A stretch of 64,000 nt of DNA. Source: Phycisphaerales bacterium (GTDB taxonomy: Bacteria > Planctomycetota > Phycisphaerae > UBA1845 > UTPLA1). Position numbers and translations under genes: made by a program. This document shows positions 17,885 through 26,405 of this stretch, one piece after another (position 1 is the stretch's first letter; the number at the start of each line of letters is the position of its first letter). The DNA is taken from positions 54,012 to 118,011 of the forward strand of contig JAKSDK010000710.1 of NCBI GenBank assembly GCA_022360095.1. Direction: 5' to 3'. The notes under the pieces were generated by a model. It saw only the letters and a program-made list of their open reading frames with translations, did no database searches and was not told where the DNA came from.

Positions 17885-19075
17885 ATGGTTCGAACCATCG
17901 ACCTGCTTGGCCTGTCACTCATCCTCGCTGCGATTGCCTCTGTGGCAACGGCGAGCGACGAAGCCGATCTGCCCCCAATTCTCGGAGGCGGCGGGACATC
18001 TCCGTCAGGCGTTCTGACCTCCAATCTGAAGAATCCCCTGGGCAAAATCGGACCCATGGCCAAGGCCAAGGCTGCCCTGGAAGCCGGAGACGCCAAACGC
18101 GCACTCAAGCTTCTCAAATCGCGATCCGTCCGAATCGGAAAAGCGGACCGACGCTCAATCGAAGGAAGGGCTTACTTTCTCCTGAACGATTATGTGACGG
18201 CACGACGCAAACTAAGAGCCGCCGTCCGCCTTCGGCCCCGACAGGCATCCGACTGGTTCTGGCTGGGCCGTGTCTATGAAGCGGCCGGTTCCCACGCTCG
18301 CGCAGCCTCAAGCTACGAAAAGGCCCATTGGCACGGCATGGATTCCACCGAGCTGCGCTATCATTGGGCCAATGCCCTGAGGGCGTCCGGTAGAATCCTT
18401 GGAGACATCTCCCAAAAACAACGACGCCAAGGCGACCAGAGCCCTTCTGTGGGATCCTTCGCATTTGACGGCGTCGTCCTCAGTCTGGTCAAATCGCGGC
18501 CGGGACGGTTCGTGGTCGCACCAAAAGATTCCGCCCTGTATCAAATTCACAAAGCATTGGAACTCGGACCCGACCATGGCGACTCCTTGTTCCTCGCGGG
18601 CGAACTCTGGGCCGCCGCCGATCGTCACGACAAAGCCGTCGAGTTCTTTGAACGGGCGGAGACCAGGCTTCAGGGCGAAGACCAGGCCCGATGCCACAAC
18701 CGTTGGGCACAAAGTTCGCTCCAGCTTGCCGATTTCGACAGCTATCTAAAACACACTCGGAAATACATGCAGGGCACCGGTGGCGTGGATAACGAAAAGT
18801 TTGCCAACTGCTATGAACGGGCCGCCCGGGAAGCGGCGGGCCGAGGCGATCTGCAACGCGAGATCCGATACCTGACCTTTGCCGTCGAACTCAAACCTGA
18901 GGTCGATCGGCTCCTCTCTTTGGCTGATGCCCTCTTGATGGCTCAGCGTACCTTGGATGCACCTCGTTATCTTCAACAGGCGCTGGAAATGAATCCGACC
19001 AAGAAGCAGCGTCGCGCCATTCAGCAGCGCCTGATGTACACGCCGACCCTCGCCTCACCTTCGAATAAACGGTAA
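17885..19075 (+). CDS. Secreted TPR-repeat protein
   Basis: A 396-residue protein. The ATG at 17885 is preceded by AGGAG at seven-base spacing and opens a clear signal peptide (LLGLSLILAAIASVATASDEA). An upstream in-frame start at 17765 would lose the signal. Several TPR units follow: AKAALEAGDAKRALKLLKS, DWFWLGRVYEAAGSHARAAS, SLFLAGELWAAADRHDKAVE and LLSLADALLMAQRTLDAPRY. It is transcribed away from the VWA operon across a roughly 400-base intergenic region containing the A/T-rich stretch TAGTATAGTATAG near 17724, a likely promoter zone. No catalytic motif is visible. A role in envelope protein complexes is plausible but unproven. Confidence 0.8.
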   Translation: MVRTIDLLGLSLILAAIASVATASDEADLPPILGGGGTSPSGVLTSNLKNPLGKIGPMAKAKAALEAGDAKRALKLLKSRSVRIGKADRRSIEGRAYFLLNDYVTARRKLRAAVRLRPRQASDWFWLGRVYEAAGSHARAASSYEKAHWHGMDSTELRYHWANALRASGRILGDISQKQRRQGDQSPSVGSFAFDGVVLSLVKSRPGRFVVAPKDSALYQIHKALELGPDHGDSLFLAGELWAAADRHDKAVEFFERAETRLQGEDQARCHNRWAQSSLQLADFDSYLKHTRKYMQGTGGVDNEKFANCYERAAREAAGRGDLQREIRYLTFAVELKPEVDRLLSLADALLMAQRTLDAPRYLQQALEMNPTKKQRRAIQQRLMYTPTLASPSNKR

Positions 19076-19090
19076 TTCTTCCCCCGATCG

Positions 19091-19969
19091 CTAATCCCTT
19101 GAGACGCGCTCACACGCATCAACCGTGTTGGACAGAAGCATGGCCACCGTCACCGGGCCGACGCCGCCGGGGACCGGTGTGATCGCCTCTGCAATCGGGA
19201 AAACCTCGTCAAATCTGACGTCACCAATGGTCTTCATCTTCGTCTCGTCCGGGGCGTCACTCGCCGGAACACGGTTTGTCCCGACGTCGATGACGACCGC
19301 ACCCGGTGATACGTGCTCGGCCCCGATGAGGCCCGCCGCGCCGGCCGAAACGATCAACACCTCTGCCCTGCAAGTATGCTGAGGCAGGTCGCGTGTCCGT
19401 GTATGGCACTGAGTCACGGTGGCGTGCGCTGCGAGCAAAAGCATCGCCAACGGCTTCCCGACGATTGTGCTCCGGCCGATCACCACGGCCTCTCGCCCGG
19501 TCAGATCAATGCCGGTCGATTTCAAACAGGCAAATGCCGCCGCCGCCGTACACGGCACCAGGGCCTCACGACCCATCGCCAACATTCCCAGATTCGCAGC
19601 GCCGACGCCCTCCACATCCTTCCCGGGCGCAATCAACTGTTGCAAGGCAAAACCGTCGAGCGGCTTCGGCACGGGAAGATGCAGCATGATGCCGCTGACT
19701 GCGGAGTCGGCGTTGAGTTCCTCCACGGCCCTCGCCGCTTCCGATGGTGTCGTCCCCTCCGGAAGTTCGACCAGCCGGTAGTCGATCCCCACTGCGTCGG
19801 CGTGCTTGGCCTGGGACCGTGCATAACTCGCCGCGGCAGAGTCATCCCCCACCCGCACCGCAGCCAATATCGGCGAGCGGCCTCGCTCACGAAGGGTCGC
19901 AGCCCGTCTCGCCACCTGCTCTCGGGTCTCCGCCGCAAGGGCTTTGCCGTCAATTAATTTCGCAGTCAC
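19091..19969 (-). CDS. folD: FolD-family protein with substituted active-site residues
   Basis: A 292-residue homologue of methylenetetrahydrofolate dehydrogenase/cyclohydrolase. The nucleotide-binding half is well kept (VVIGRSTIVGKPLAMLLLA) and so is PVPGGVGPVTVAMLLSNT. The folate active site is altered. The Y-x-x-x-K motif reads Y49-A-R-S-Q53, replacing the catalytic lysine. The conserved Gln of the VQLPLP-type segment is His97 (LHLPVP). The KDVDG aspartate is Glu120 and the following FHP is VGA. PCTPxG reads PCTAAA. Lys55, two residues on, could substitute. It may be a non-canonical or partly active FolD. It begins with GTG after AGGA and lies downstream of the DUF1570 gene. Confidence 0.85.
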   Translation of the reverse strand: MTAKLIDGKALAAETREQVARRAATLRERGRSPILAAVRVGDDSAAASYARSQAKHADAVGIDYRLVELPEGTTPSEAARAVEELNADSAVSGIMLHLPVPKPLDGFALQQLIAPGKDVEGVGAANLGMLAMGREALVPCTAAAAFACLKSTGIDLTGREAVVIGRSTIVGKPLAMLLLAAHATVTQCHTRTRDLPQHTCRAEVLIVSAGAAGLIGAEHVSPGAVVIDVGTNRVPASDAPDETKMKTIGDVRFDEVFPIAEAITPVPGGVGPVTVAMLLSNTVDACERVSRD

Positions 19970-20008
19970 GATCTCATTCCTGAAACATCACGAGCCGGTT
20001 CCGGTTTG

Positions 20009-21118
20009 TTACGGGTTCGGCGGAGGTTCGTTTGTCACCGACGCCTTATGACGCCTCATATACGCCAACAGCTTGTTCTCAAAAACTCCATCCAGCTTGC
20101 CAAAGGTCGACTCGAACGTCGCGACCGTCGAGTCGACCGATCGAATCTCCTCATCGCCTCTTACGAGCATTCGCAGATAGTCTCCGAACGCTTGTGGTTG
20201 GTCGTGAATCAGGTAATGGACCAATGCCCAGGCCCTGGCGTAACGGGCGGACAAATCCGCCGCCCCGGGGCCGATGTGCTTGGGGTCGCCCACCAAATCA
20301 CGTAGATGCAAACTGGCCGCGGACGGACTTGACGTCAAAAAGTCTTCCAGACGATGCCGATTGATCGATTCCCGACTTTCGAACTGCATGGCCAGACCCT
20401 CTCGAAGCCAGCGGAGCCGACCAGCCTCCTTAGGCTGCAGCATCAGGTTTGAAAGCACTTGATGGGCAATCTCATGCCGAACGACGGTCATCGTAATCAG
20501 GCGCTCATGAGCGCGAATCTGCGATTCGACCTCACGGATGCGTCGACGCTTGCGATCGATCATCGCGTTCGTGTCCTCATCCTGCTTCCTCGCCTTCCTT
20601 TTCGCCGCCCGCAATTCCAGCGAGGCGACCATGAGTTCCCGGCGCTTGGCCTGAATCAGCGTCGCATTCCCATAGTTGAAAACAAGACAACGGTTCGAGT
20701 GATCTGCGAAGAAGCCCGGGACTGACTGGTTCACGTGAAAACCGGCCTTTTGGGCGTGCCGCTGATAATCCGCCCACTTGTCGAAGAACACCACGGACAT
20801 CTTGAACGAAGGCCTCTGATCGGCGAGGCCCAGTCTTGCAGCGAAATCGCCGACATCGCTCAAGGTCTCCTCCGCCGTCTCACCGAGCCTTGCAACACGA
20901 CGGGGCTTGGCATCTGAAATGATCGAAAAATGAGGCGTCCGATGAGGTCGAAAGACGTAACCCAATTCCTTCAACAGCGATCGGTCTGCCGCGTGATTCG
21001 TGGGAAAAGTGTCGAAGTCCGGCGATGGTTTCGTCTGACAAGCCGCTGAGCCGGAATTGACGCACAGCCCGACGGTGAACGCCGCAACGCAAAACGAGCA
21101 ATGGACGACCGGTGACAT
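20009..21118 (-). CDS. DUF1570 family secreted metallopeptidase-like protein
   Basis: A protein of about 369 residues with a signal peptide (CSFCVAAFTVGLCVNSGSAA). The zinc-peptidase motif HEIAH occurs in VVRHEIAHQVLSNL, and WLREGLAMQFESR supplies the downstream glutamate typical of gluzincin-like DUF1570 proteins. An internal charged helical segment (RRELMVASLELRAAKRKARK) separates the N-terminal domain from the catalytic one. The start at 21118 avoids overlap with the upstream isomerase gene; ATGs at 21193 and 21190 are alternatives. DUF1570 proteins are frequent in planctomycetes and their substrates are unknown. It lies between the TIM-barrel gene and folD on the same strand, perhaps in one transcript. 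Confidence 0.8.
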   Translation of the reverse strand: MSPVVHCSFCVAAFTVGLCVNSGSAACQTKPSPDFDTFPTNHAADRSLLKELGYVFRPHRTPHFSIISDAKPRRVARLGETAEETLSDVGDFAARLGLADQRPSFKMSVVFFDKWADYQRHAQKAGFHVNQSVPGFFADHSNRCLVFNYGNATLIQAKRRELMVASLELRAAKRKARKQDEDTNAMIDRKRRRIREVESQIRAHERLITMTVVRHEIAHQVLSNLMLQPKEAGRLRWLREGLAMQFESRESINRHRLEDFLTSSPSAASLHLRDLVGDPKHIGPGAADLSARYARAWALVHYLIHDQPQAFGDYLRMLVRGDEEIRSVDSTVATFESTFGKLDGVFENKLLAYMRRHKASVTNEPPPNP

Positions 21119-21170
21119 CCTGCCTATCCATGCTCGGCACGTGCTGCCGGAGTGGGTCGCTGCGTCACGA

Positions 21171-22082
21171 CTAAACCACGGCAGCTTCATCATCAAACTT
21201 CGGTGCAAATTTGTCCGTCTTGTAAGCGGTCAGAGGAATCGGCTTTTCGTCGATCATCGGCTGCAAATAAGAAGCCGTGGCCGGGAACACCTTGTCCGGA
21301 TCGGCCAGTGACGCATCCCATAGCTTCGGCCAGTCAAAACATAAATACCCACGATAGCCGATGCCCTTGAGAAGCTGCACCAACCGTGGGATTTCGACCG
21401 CGCCTTGCCCAGGTGCGACATGGCCGTCGAAACCACCGCTGCCCCCGAATTTGCCGTCACTGAGATGAACCATTCCGATCTTCAAACCCAATCTCGGAAT
21501 CGAAATCGTCGGCCGTTCATTCCGCGTGGCGGCGTTCAGCGGATTCCAACAGCACTTGACGGCCGGCGAATCCGCGGCCTCCACGAGATACCACATCGCC
21601 GCACTGTCCTGGAAATCGCCGCTGTTCTCGATCAGAATCGTCACCCGATGCGCCGCGGCATACGACGCCAGCTCGCGCAACGACGTGGCAATTCGGGCCA
21701 GCACCGTCTCCCGGCGCTCATAGCCGAGAAGCTTGAACCTCAGCTTTGGAATCTCCGCCCCGAACACACGCACATAAGGGCATTCCAACTTGCCGGCCAG
21801 CTCGATGTATTCTCGAACATCCGATTGATTCTTGGCGACCTCCTTCCCGTCCCGCATATGAAAGGCCGCGGAGGTCGACAAACAGACAATCTCAACGCCC
21901 GTCTCTCGCATGAGCATGGCGATCTTGGCCGGATTCGAGGCAAGCTGTGGGGCGAGCGGCAGGTGCATCTGGCCCTCAAGCCCTCGAAGTTCGATCCCCT
22001 GATAGCCGTATTCCTTGGCCTTTTCCACCATCGTGGCCAAGTCCCAGGCAGGGCAACCGACGCTGCTGAATGCTAATTTCAT
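21171..22082 (-). CDS. Sugar phosphate isomerase/epimerase-like TIM-barrel protein
   Basis: A 303-residue member of the xylose-isomerase-like TIM-barrel family (AP endonuclease 2 family). Barrel-strand motifs are visible in order: MKLAFSSVGCPAW, GYQGIELRGLEGQ, VRVFGAEIP, VTILIENSGDF, KCCWNPLNA, GMVHLSDGKFGGSGGFDGHV and GYLCFDWPKLW. Metal ligands are expected at the Glu of GIELRG, the Glu of LIENSG, the His of VHLSD and later acidic residues. GGAG precedes the ATG. Such proteins usually isomerise or epimerise small sugars or inositol derivatives, but the substrate cannot be read from sequence. It is the first gene of a minus-strand run with DUF1570 and folD. Confidence 0.85.
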   Translation of the reverse strand: MKLAFSSVGCPAWDLATMVEKAKEYGYQGIELRGLEGQMHLPLAPQLASNPAKIAMLMRETGVEIVCLSTSAAFHMRDGKEVAKNQSDVREYIELAGKLECPYVRVFGAEIPKLRFKLLGYERRETVLARIATSLRELASYAAAHRVTILIENSGDFQDSAAMWYLVEAADSPAVKCCWNPLNAATRNERPTISIPRLGLKIGMVHLSDGKFGGSGGFDGHVAPGQGAVEIPRLVQLLKGIGYRGYLCFDWPKLWDASLADPDKVFPATASYLQPMIDEKPIPLTAYKTDKFAPKFDDEAAVV

Positions 22083-22184
22083 TCTCGAGGTCTCCCGTTG
22101 ATCAATTGACTCGGTCCACTCCCAAAGACGATACCGGCTCGGGGGCCTGTGTCAATTGATTCTAAGCATCGACTGGACCAGCCG

Positions 22185-22394
22185 CTACGCATTCCCAAGA
22201 ATCGCGTCCAGCAGCACATCCTGAAGAATCTGCAGACCGACGTTCAAAAGCGAGAGCGGAGCCGTGATCGCGCCTTCCGCCAGCGAGCCCAGGCCCGTCA
22301 CCGCCCCTTCACGAACCGCATCCACGCAACCCGTCGTGCCAAGACCGCTGAGCAGAATCATAATAGACAATAGTAAAATTCGATTCGACTTCAT
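22185..22394 (-). CDS. Small putative lipoprotein
   Basis: A 69-residue protein. A hydrophobic leader (ILLLSIMILLSGLG) ends at TTGC, a plausible but not ideal lipobox with Cys23. The rest, VREGAVTGLGSLAEGAITAP and a hydrophobic C-terminus, is rich in Gly, Ala and Leu. The ATG overlaps the stop of the upstream lipoprotein gene by four bases (ATGA), which supports it being real and translationally coupled. No family is recognised. It might associate with the partner lipoprotein in the envelope. Confidence 0.6.
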   Translation of the reverse strand: MKSNRILLLSIMILLSGLGTTGCVDAVREGAVTGLGSLAEGAITAPLSLLNVGLQILQDVLLDAILGNA

Positions 22395-22756
22395 GGTGTC
22401 CCCTCTAGTTTTTTCTCCAATTGCCGAAGGCGTCGTTCGAGAGCCGCGATTCGTTCGGACGACTCATCCGGTTTCTCTGGTGCCTTCCAAAGAGGAAAGC
22501 CAACTTCGAACCAAATTCCATCGTCATGGTCCCCGGCGCCGTCGTTGACGTCGCGGCGACGGTATTTTACGGCCGTGGTCACCCCTTTGTCCCATTTGAA
22601 TTGGAGACTTTGCTTGACCAAATAGCGCTGCTCCTCGTGGCGACTACCACCGCTGTGGCGATATTCCACACCGCTTTCCGTTTTGCTCCGAATTTCCTTG
22701 AGCGAGCATCCTGACAATAAAATCACGATCACAAATACAAACACTCGGTTGGCCAT
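22391..22756 (-). CDS. Putative lipoprotein with C-terminal coiled coil
   Basis: A 121-residue protein starting at 22756 with an excellent AAAGGAGG site upstream. The leader VFVFVIVILLSGC ends in a good lipobox (LSGC). The middle contains YLVKQSLQFKWDKGVTTAVK and a polar stretch VNDGAGDHDDG, consistent with beta structure. The last 25 residues (RIAALERRLRQLEKKLEG) form a short coiled coil that could trimerise or bind a partner. It heads a two-gene unit with the small lipoprotein. The start listed further upstream at 22777 lacks a ribosome site. Function unknown. Confidence 0.7.
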   Translation of the reverse strand: MANRVFVFVIVILLSGCSLKEIRSKTESGVEYRHSGGSRHEEQRYLVKQSLQFKWDKGVTTAVKYRRRDVNDGAGDHDDGIWFEVGFPLWKAPEKPDESSERIAALERRLRQLEKKLEGTP

Positions 22757-22959
22757 GCACCCTCCTTTGTAGGTCAATTCTTGACATGGCGGATATTATT
22801 AAGAGCATATTAAGCTCAAACTATGTAATTATTAAGATTGCGCTAACCACAAGGGAACTTGCGAATCTGCCGTACTTTACAAATCACAGGTCATGGATCG
22901 ACGAACGGATGGCGAGACATTCTTAATCGGAATTGACCAGCCCATACCTCATCCACCAC

Positions 22960-25086
22960 CTACCGTCCCTTGCTTAACGCCGTCTGGAGACCCCGCTGAG
23001 CTCGAGCGTCCTTCGGATTGATCTCAAGCGCGGTGCGAAAGGATACGGTGGCCTCTTCAAATCGGTCGAGCCTCAACAAGCTTTGGCCCAGACCATAATG
23101 AGCCTCGAATCGAACGATTGGATTTATCTGCGGAGAATCGCGACGCAATGCTCTCCGGTAGCACGCCACAGCCTCTACCAGCCGATCGTCGTGGTCCAGA
23201 AGAGCGCCCAATCTGACATTGGCCTCGAAGAAACCGGGCCGAATCTTGATCGCCTCACGATAAGCGTTCATCGCACCATTCAGATCGTTCATCCAACTGA
23301 GCACGTTCCCCAGACTGTAATATCCCTTCGCATAAGTCGGGTTCATCGCGACGGACTTTCGAAACGCCGTCACCGCTTCGTCCAGCCGCCCCAACGTACT
23401 CAGCGCGTTGCCATAGTGAAGGTAGTCACTCTCATCACACGCCTCCGGCTCAGTTTCCAGAACCCCCTGATACGTGCCGACCGCAGACGCATGCTCACCG
23501 GCCATGAAATACGCCGTGGCCAGCTTCAAATGAAACTCAGCCCCGAACTCTCTGGGATCAATCTCAAACGCCGTCCTGAATGCCTTGATCGCACCCGGAT
23601 AGTCGCCCTTTTGCATCAGGGCAGTGCCCAGATTCGCGTGCGCGGCCGCATACGTCGAATCCTGCGCGCTGGCGTCGTGAAATCTCCGTATCGCCTCGTC
23701 TGTTCTTCCTTGCTCAAGAAGCGACCAGCCCAGCGAATTGTGAGCACGGGCGTTGTGAGGCGCCTTCTCAACCGTGTCCTCCCAGATAAGCACGGGGTCA
23801 TGATAAAGGGCATTTCGTCGATACGTCTGAGCTCCGAGAACAGAAACAACCACCAACATCAGCACAAACAGCACCAGATGGCCCGCTTGAAGACTCCAAT
23901 TCATTCGACGGAAGCCGAGACGAAAAACACGAACGAACAGCGCAAGACAGACCACGAGCACCGCAGCCAACGGCAGATACATGCGATGTTCAAATGCAGC
24001 GTCTTTGACGGGCACAAAACTCGACGTCGGACTCAGAATGACGAAGAACCACGTCCCCGCGAAACCCAACCAAGGCATGGCTCGATAAGACCAAAGGACG
24101 CCGATCAGCAAAGCCAGGATGACAAGGCCGGGAAAAACCGCGTCGCCGATACCGTCCACGATCGGCCAAGCGTGATCCAAGCATAAGCCTGTCGGCCACA
24201 AGGCCACTCTCAAATAGTGAAGAATGACACCGGCCTGGGTCATCGCATAATCGAAACCGGAAACACCCTCGACGCCGAAACCAACCGTCACCCCTTTGGA
24301 AGACGGGTTCAAAACACCCCCCGGTATTCCGTAAAGAAACAAAACAAACCAGGTCGCAGCGAGGCCGAGATGAAATGCCCACCGTCCCCGGATCAGCGCA
24401 CTCCACGACGTCGACAGGAAAACACGGTCATAAAACAACATCATCACCGGCGCCGTCACCATGACCGCCTTGCTGCCCATGCCCAATCCACAGCTTGCGA
24501 TTGAGGCCGCATACCACGGCCAGGAGTGAGACGACGCGGTCGCGGCGCGGATGAGGCAATAAAGCGTCAACAGATAAAACAACCCCATCAGCGACTCGCT
24601 CCGTTGGATCACGTAAGTGACGCTTTGGGTTTGAAGTGGATGAATCACCCACAGCAGCGCGACCGACGCGGCGAACCAGGGAGCCATGCGTCCGAATGCC
24701 TCAACCATCCTCTCGGACGACATGGTTCGCCGAATCACACCGAACAAGAACAGTCCGGCAAGCAGATGCACACCGAGGTTGAACAGGTGATAACCCCTCG
24801 GACTTAGCCCGCCGGCCGCATAATTAAGGGCGAGCGACAGAACCACGACCGGCCTTCGCGATTTGAGCAAGTCGCCGACCGGTCGGAGATGCGTGATTTT
24901 CTCGTTGTCGAGAATGCTGATGCGGTCGTCAAAGATGAACGCCCCGGCCAAGCTGTTGCAATAGACGAGTGCCCCGGCCGCCAAGATCACAACGACAAGC
25001 CACGTCTGCGCCGGTAGCGCCTGCGTCTGAGCCTGATTCTCGCGCTGAGGTTCGGACCGGATTCTTCGAGTTGCTCTCTTCGCCAT
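22960..25086 (-). CDS. TMTC-like polytopic membrane protein with C-terminal TPRs
   Basis: A 708-residue protein. Roughly the first 400 residues hold about nine membrane helices and glycosyltransferase-like loops; the segment AGAFIFDDRISILDN places a double aspartate in the first extracytoplasmic loop, as in C-type (GT39/OST-like) enzymes. RGYHLFNLGVHLLAGLFLF and WVIHPLQTQSVTYVIQRSE are characteristic of TMTC and related bacterial proteins. From about residue 445 onward at least six TPRs follow, for example ARAHNSLGWSLLEQGRTDEAIRRF and AKGYYSLGNVLSWMNDLNGA. Eukaryotic TMTCs are O-mannosyltransferases; a bacterial glycosyltransferase role is likely but inferred. It is transcribed alone, with 200 bases before the lipoprotein pair. 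Confidence 0.8.
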   Translation of the reverse strand: MAKRATRRIRSEPQRENQAQTQALPAQTWLVVVILAAGALVYCNSLAGAFIFDDRISILDNEKITHLRPVGDLLKSRRPVVVLSLALNYAAGGLSPRGYHLFNLGVHLLAGLFLFGVIRRTMSSERMVEAFGRMAPWFAASVALLWVIHPLQTQSVTYVIQRSESLMGLFYLLTLYCLIRAATASSHSWPWYAASIASCGLGMGSKAVMVTAPVMMLFYDRVFLSTSWSALIRGRWAFHLGLAATWFVLFLYGIPGGVLNPSSKGVTVGFGVEGVSGFDYAMTQAGVILHYLRVALWPTGLCLDHAWPIVDGIGDAVFPGLVILALLIGVLWSYRAMPWLGFAGTWFFVILSPTSSFVPVKDAAFEHRMYLPLAAVLVVCLALFVRVFRLGFRRMNWSLQAGHLVLFVLMLVVVSVLGAQTYRRNALYHDPVLIWEDTVEKAPHNARAHNSLGWSLLEQGRTDEAIRRFHDASAQDSTYAAAHANLGTALMQKGDYPGAIKAFRTAFEIDPREFGAEFHLKLATAYFMAGEHASAVGTYQGVLETEPEACDESDYLHYGNALSTLGRLDEAVTAFRKSVAMNPTYAKGYYSLGNVLSWMNDLNGAMNAYREAIKIRPGFFEANVRLGALLDHDDRLVEAVACYRRALRRDSPQINPIVRFEAHYGLGQSLLRLDRFEEATVSFRTALEINPKDARAQRGLQTALSKGR

Positions 25087-25696
25087 GAAACGCCGTGTCA
25101 GAAGACGTACCTGCCTCGTGTTAGTTTACTTTGGAACTTGGCAAGCGCCTTGCGAAGAAGATCATACCCAAGACCCGGAAACGACCAAAAGCCGACCCGG
25201 AAAAGGCGTGGATAGAAGGGGGTGGCGCCCGTTCATCCTCCGTGATGAGCGGGTGCCGTTTTCAACGCGTTGAATTGACTGTGATGGCACCGGTTCCGTT
25301 CCGGACGACCAGCTCAATCGAGCGTGGGACAGGAGACGCCGCCGCCCAGGTGACACCTCCGTCATCCGAAACACCGAACCGCGGTCCGCAGCACTTCTCC
25401 TGATGAGAAACGGCGAGTCGCATGCTGCATACCGTGGGACAAATGCCGGCGCTCTTCCTTGAATCGCCTGTCAATCCCATGCGTCGTAAGCGACAAGTAG
25501 GCCACACCCTTGAACCGCAATTCCAAAAGCGGATCGAGGCGAACCCTCCCTGGTCTGCCGCAGTTAAAAGAAACCAATCTGACTTGGCAGGGCGGAAGGG
25601 GCAGCCGCACTAGCTGAGCGGCTGCCTCATCCTTATCCTTCCGCACCGCCACACTCGAATCTACCTAGACCCGGGCGACTACGTGTCTCCCGCTGG
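25087..25696. other. 610-base stretch without a convincing gene; possible gene remnant
   Basis: No reading frame here combines a good start with recognisable conservation. On the minus strand two overlapping frames look like a decayed protein. One, 25262-25507, ends with FGVSDDGGVTWAAASPVP, which resembles a BNR/sialidase-type Asp-box. The other, 25362-25652, holds LELRFKGVAYLSLTTHGI. A frameshifted remnant of a secreted repeat protein is possible. The segment separates mraZ from the TMTC-like gene. Confidence 0.3.
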
Positions 25697-26188
25697 TCAG
25701 GTCTTGCCGGCCTCGGGGCCGGCCTGCCGCGTTGAATCCATGTAAGCCTTGCGTGCTCTTAGTTGATACTCCCGGTATTGTTCCCACGCTTCATCAATCT
25801 GATTCTCGAAATCCTTTCGAGGTCGTATCTCCAAATGATCACGGACGCCGCAAATCACCACTTCGCGCCCGAGTCGCGCGCGAGCCAGCATTCGCTCGGG
25901 AACCAGAATGCGCCCCTGCGCATCGACGTCCAAAAATTCGGCCAACGTGAAAAATATCTGCTCGAATTGAAGTTGATCGTCGTCGGGGATCAGAACGGAG
26001 TCGGCCCGTTCGGCCAGCATTTCGAAATGCCGCTCCGTGTAAAGCCAAAGCGTGTTGGCCGGCTGACCCGGCACCATCACAAATCCCTTGCCGTCGCGCT
26101 TCGGATTCATGCGACTGCGAATCTTGGATGGAATCGCGAGTCGGTTCTTCGCGTCGATCGAATGCTCGAAAAACCCAGTAAAAATCAT
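25697..26188 (-). CDS. mraZ: MraZ transcriptional regulator
   Basis: A 163-residue MraZ. Both AbrB-like halves are present: MIFTGFFEHSIDAKNRLAIP at the N-terminus and the second copy around LAEFLDVDAQGRILVPERML, each with the D-x-x-x-R-(L/I) core that contacts DNA. The protein is slightly longer than usual because of a charged tail. MraZ normally opens the division and cell-wall (dcw) cluster and is followed by rsmH. Here no rsmH, fts or mur gene follows; the next gene on the strand is 610 bases away and unrelated. Planctomycetes often lack ftsZ and have scattered dcw genes, which fits an orphan mraZ. Two GTGGGGGA boxes upstream suggest autoregulation. Confidence 0.92.
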   Translation of the reverse strand: MIFTGFFEHSIDAKNRLAIPSKIRSRMNPKRDGKGFVMVPGQPANTLWLYTERHFEMLAERADSVLIPDDDQLQFEQIFFTLAEFLDVDAQGRILVPERMLARARLGREVVICGVRDHLEIRPRKDFENQIDEAWEQYREYQLRARKAYMDSTRQAGPEAGKT

Positions 26189-26220
26189 GCGTTTTCACGG
26201 CGAACCCTGATGATTCACTT

Positions 26221-26258
26221 TCCCCCACATCATGGGAAGACATTACATAATCCCCCAC
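26221..26258 (-). promoter_or_regulatory. Candidate MraZ operator: two GTGGGGGA boxes
   Basis: Upstream of mraZ the minus strand reads GTGGGGGA twice, at 26258-26251 and 26228-26221. The repeats are 30 bases apart start to start, about three helical turns, so they face the same side of DNA. Known MraZ sites are short G-rich direct repeats (TGGGN type) in the mraZ promoter, and these fit that pattern with wider spacing. Confidence 0.5.
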
Positions 26259-26405
26259 CGCGATTCAAGCACAAAATCCCTTTTTTTTCGATTTGTCCCG
26301 GACCGGATCACCAATATCTTGAGAACCTTAGATGCCGCATGATGTTGCAGCGGCAACACGTTTTCCGGCCCAAAACACGGCCCCGATCAGCCCCCACGCA
26401 ACCCC

